5,344 nucleotides of DNA, taken from NCBI GenBank assembly GCA_019419645.1, contig DXZN01000085.1, forward strand, positions 1 to 5,344, read 5' to 3'. Both the position numbers and the translations under genes were made by a program. The stretch is from Collinsella sp. Lineage in GTDB: Bacteria; Actinomycetota; Coriobacteriia; Coriobacteriales; Coriobacteriaceae. Shown here piece by piece: positions 4,751 through 5,344 of the stretch. The stretch's first letter is position 1. Each line of letters starts with the position of its first letter. Under the pieces are notes generated by a model, which saw only the letters and a program-made list of their open reading frames with translations, did no database searches and had not been told where the DNA came from.

Positions 4751-5344
4751 TTGAGGCTGGTGGCGATGAGGGGGCGGCCGAGGGCCGCCTCGAAGCGATC
4801 TGCCATCGTTGGATCGGCAAGCGTGTCGACTTGGTTGAGCATGATACGGGCATTGTTTAGGTTCAGCATCTGCATCTCGGCATTGAGCACCTGGGCGACG
4901 CGCTCGGGCGTGGCGATGTCGGTAGGCTCGCAGCCGCAGCGCTCGCAGAAGAGCTCGGGGCGGTGGACAACCTCGGCGACGGGCTTGCCCAGCCCCGAGG
5001 CGCCGACGACCCAGACAACGTTTGCCGTGGCGGCGGGAATTACCGGCTCCCAGGCGGCATGCGCCTTGAGCGGGAGTCGCTTGCTGCCATCTGCCTCGGC
5101 CAACACATAGTTAAAGCGCCGTGCCAGCTCGCCGAGCGGCTCGGCGGGGGCGGAGAGCTTGCCTGTCTCCGGGTCCAAGACGCCTGCCTGGCAGATGCTT
5201 CCGTGCACAAGGCCCGTGCAGGCCTCGCAGGTGCAACCGGGGACATGCGCGGCGCCCGGCTTCCAAGGCGCGGCGTCCAGGCGACGATTCGACCCGTCCC
5301 ATGGCACGCCGGCGACGGGAAACATATGCGTGGTGGTGCAGAGG
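4744..5344 (-). CDS. yqeC: YqeC, selenium-dependent molybdenum hydroxylase accessory protein (5' truncated)
   Basis: The reading frame is open to the right edge (first full codon at 5343), so the N-terminus is missing. The ATG at 5325 is internal, because CTTTHM precedes and includes it, matching the TTTTHM motif that follows the Walker A loop in this family. 199 residues are visible of an expected 230-260. The hallmark AEADGSKRLPLKA (residues 82-94) continues into WEPVIP (98-103). VVGASGLGKP (112-121), VHRPELF (126-132) and LNQVD (169-173, a GTPase-like NxxD) follow. YqeC co-occurs with YqeB, MocA and SelD in systems thought to place a labile selenium on molybdenum hydroxylases; its exact reaction is unknown. 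Unusual are a Cys group GCTCEAC plus SIC (Cys37, 39, 42, 51) and a second, CERCGC (Cys133, 136, 138). It is convergent with hyuA, so it belongs to another transcript, probably with further genes to the right. Confidence 0.92.
   Translation of the reverse strand, partial: LCTTTHMFPVAGVPWDGSNRRLDAAPWKPGAAHVPGCTCEACTGLVHGSICQAGVLDPETGKLSAPAEPLGELARRFNYVLAEADGSKRLPLKAHAAWEPVIPAATANVVWVVGASGLGKPVAEVVHRPELFCERCGCEPTDIATPERVAQVLNAEMQMLNLNNARIMLNQVDTLADPTMADRFEAALGRPLIATSLKG

Noticed and set aside
4724..5110. A 128-residue + strand frame opposite yqeC
   Set aside because: YqeC on the other strand is unmistakable from its EADGSKR and HRPELF motifs; this frame is Ser/Ala/Arg-rich shadow sequence.
5323..5325. 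ATG as the true start of YqeC
   Set aside because: The upstream codons to the window edge read LCTTTH, matching the family motif after the P-loop, so this Met is internal.

Overview
The window reads as part of a purine/uric-acid catabolism and selenium-dependent molybdenum hydroxylase cluster from a high-GC gut actinobacterium. Codon use is GC-rich, Shine-Dalgarno sites are strong and spacing is compact. The gene set resembles the E. coli ygeW-ygeX-ygeY-hyuA-yqeA-yqeB-yqeC-mocA-ygfK-ssnA neighbourhood and its counterparts in anaerobic gut bacteria. A Collinsella-like member of the Coriobacteriia is my best guess; this is inference from style and gene content, not a search result.

Layout from left to right. 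(1) Positions 1-1152 (+): YgeY-type M20 metallohydrolase, cut off at the left edge. (2) Positions 1153-1353: a 200-base gap with a GC-rich hairpin and alternating G and C blocks, but no gene. (3) Positions 1354-2556 (+): YgeW, the knotted carbamoyltransferase of unknown substrate, followed at 2581-2618 by a very good intrinsic terminator. (4) Positions 2707-3321 (+): a MobA/MocA-like nucleotidyltransferase, followed after 9 bases by (5) positions 3331-4698 (+): a HyuA-type dihydropyrimidinase/hydantoinase with the full metal-binding set. (6) Positions 4712-4750: an 11-bp perfect inverted repeat between convergent genes. (7) Positions 4744-5344 (-): YqeC, the selenium-dependent hydroxylase accessory protein, cut off at the right edge before its P-loop.

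How they may work together. HyuA would open a hydantoin or dihydropyrimidine-like ring to give a carbamoylated (ureido) compound. YgeW could move that carbamoyl group to phosphate, giving carbamoyl phosphate for ATP recovery by a carbamate kinase outside the window. YgeY would hydrolyse an amide-type intermediate. MocA and YqeC would mature the cofactor of a molybdenum hydroxylase (XdhD-like, not in the window) that acts on the purine ring. The terminator and a clear difference in codon use split the + strand genes into a strongly optimised pair (ygeY, ygeW) and a less optimised pair (mocA, hyuA), which suggests separate transcription units with different expression. Family assignments are firm. 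The pathway order and YgeW's true substrate are inference.
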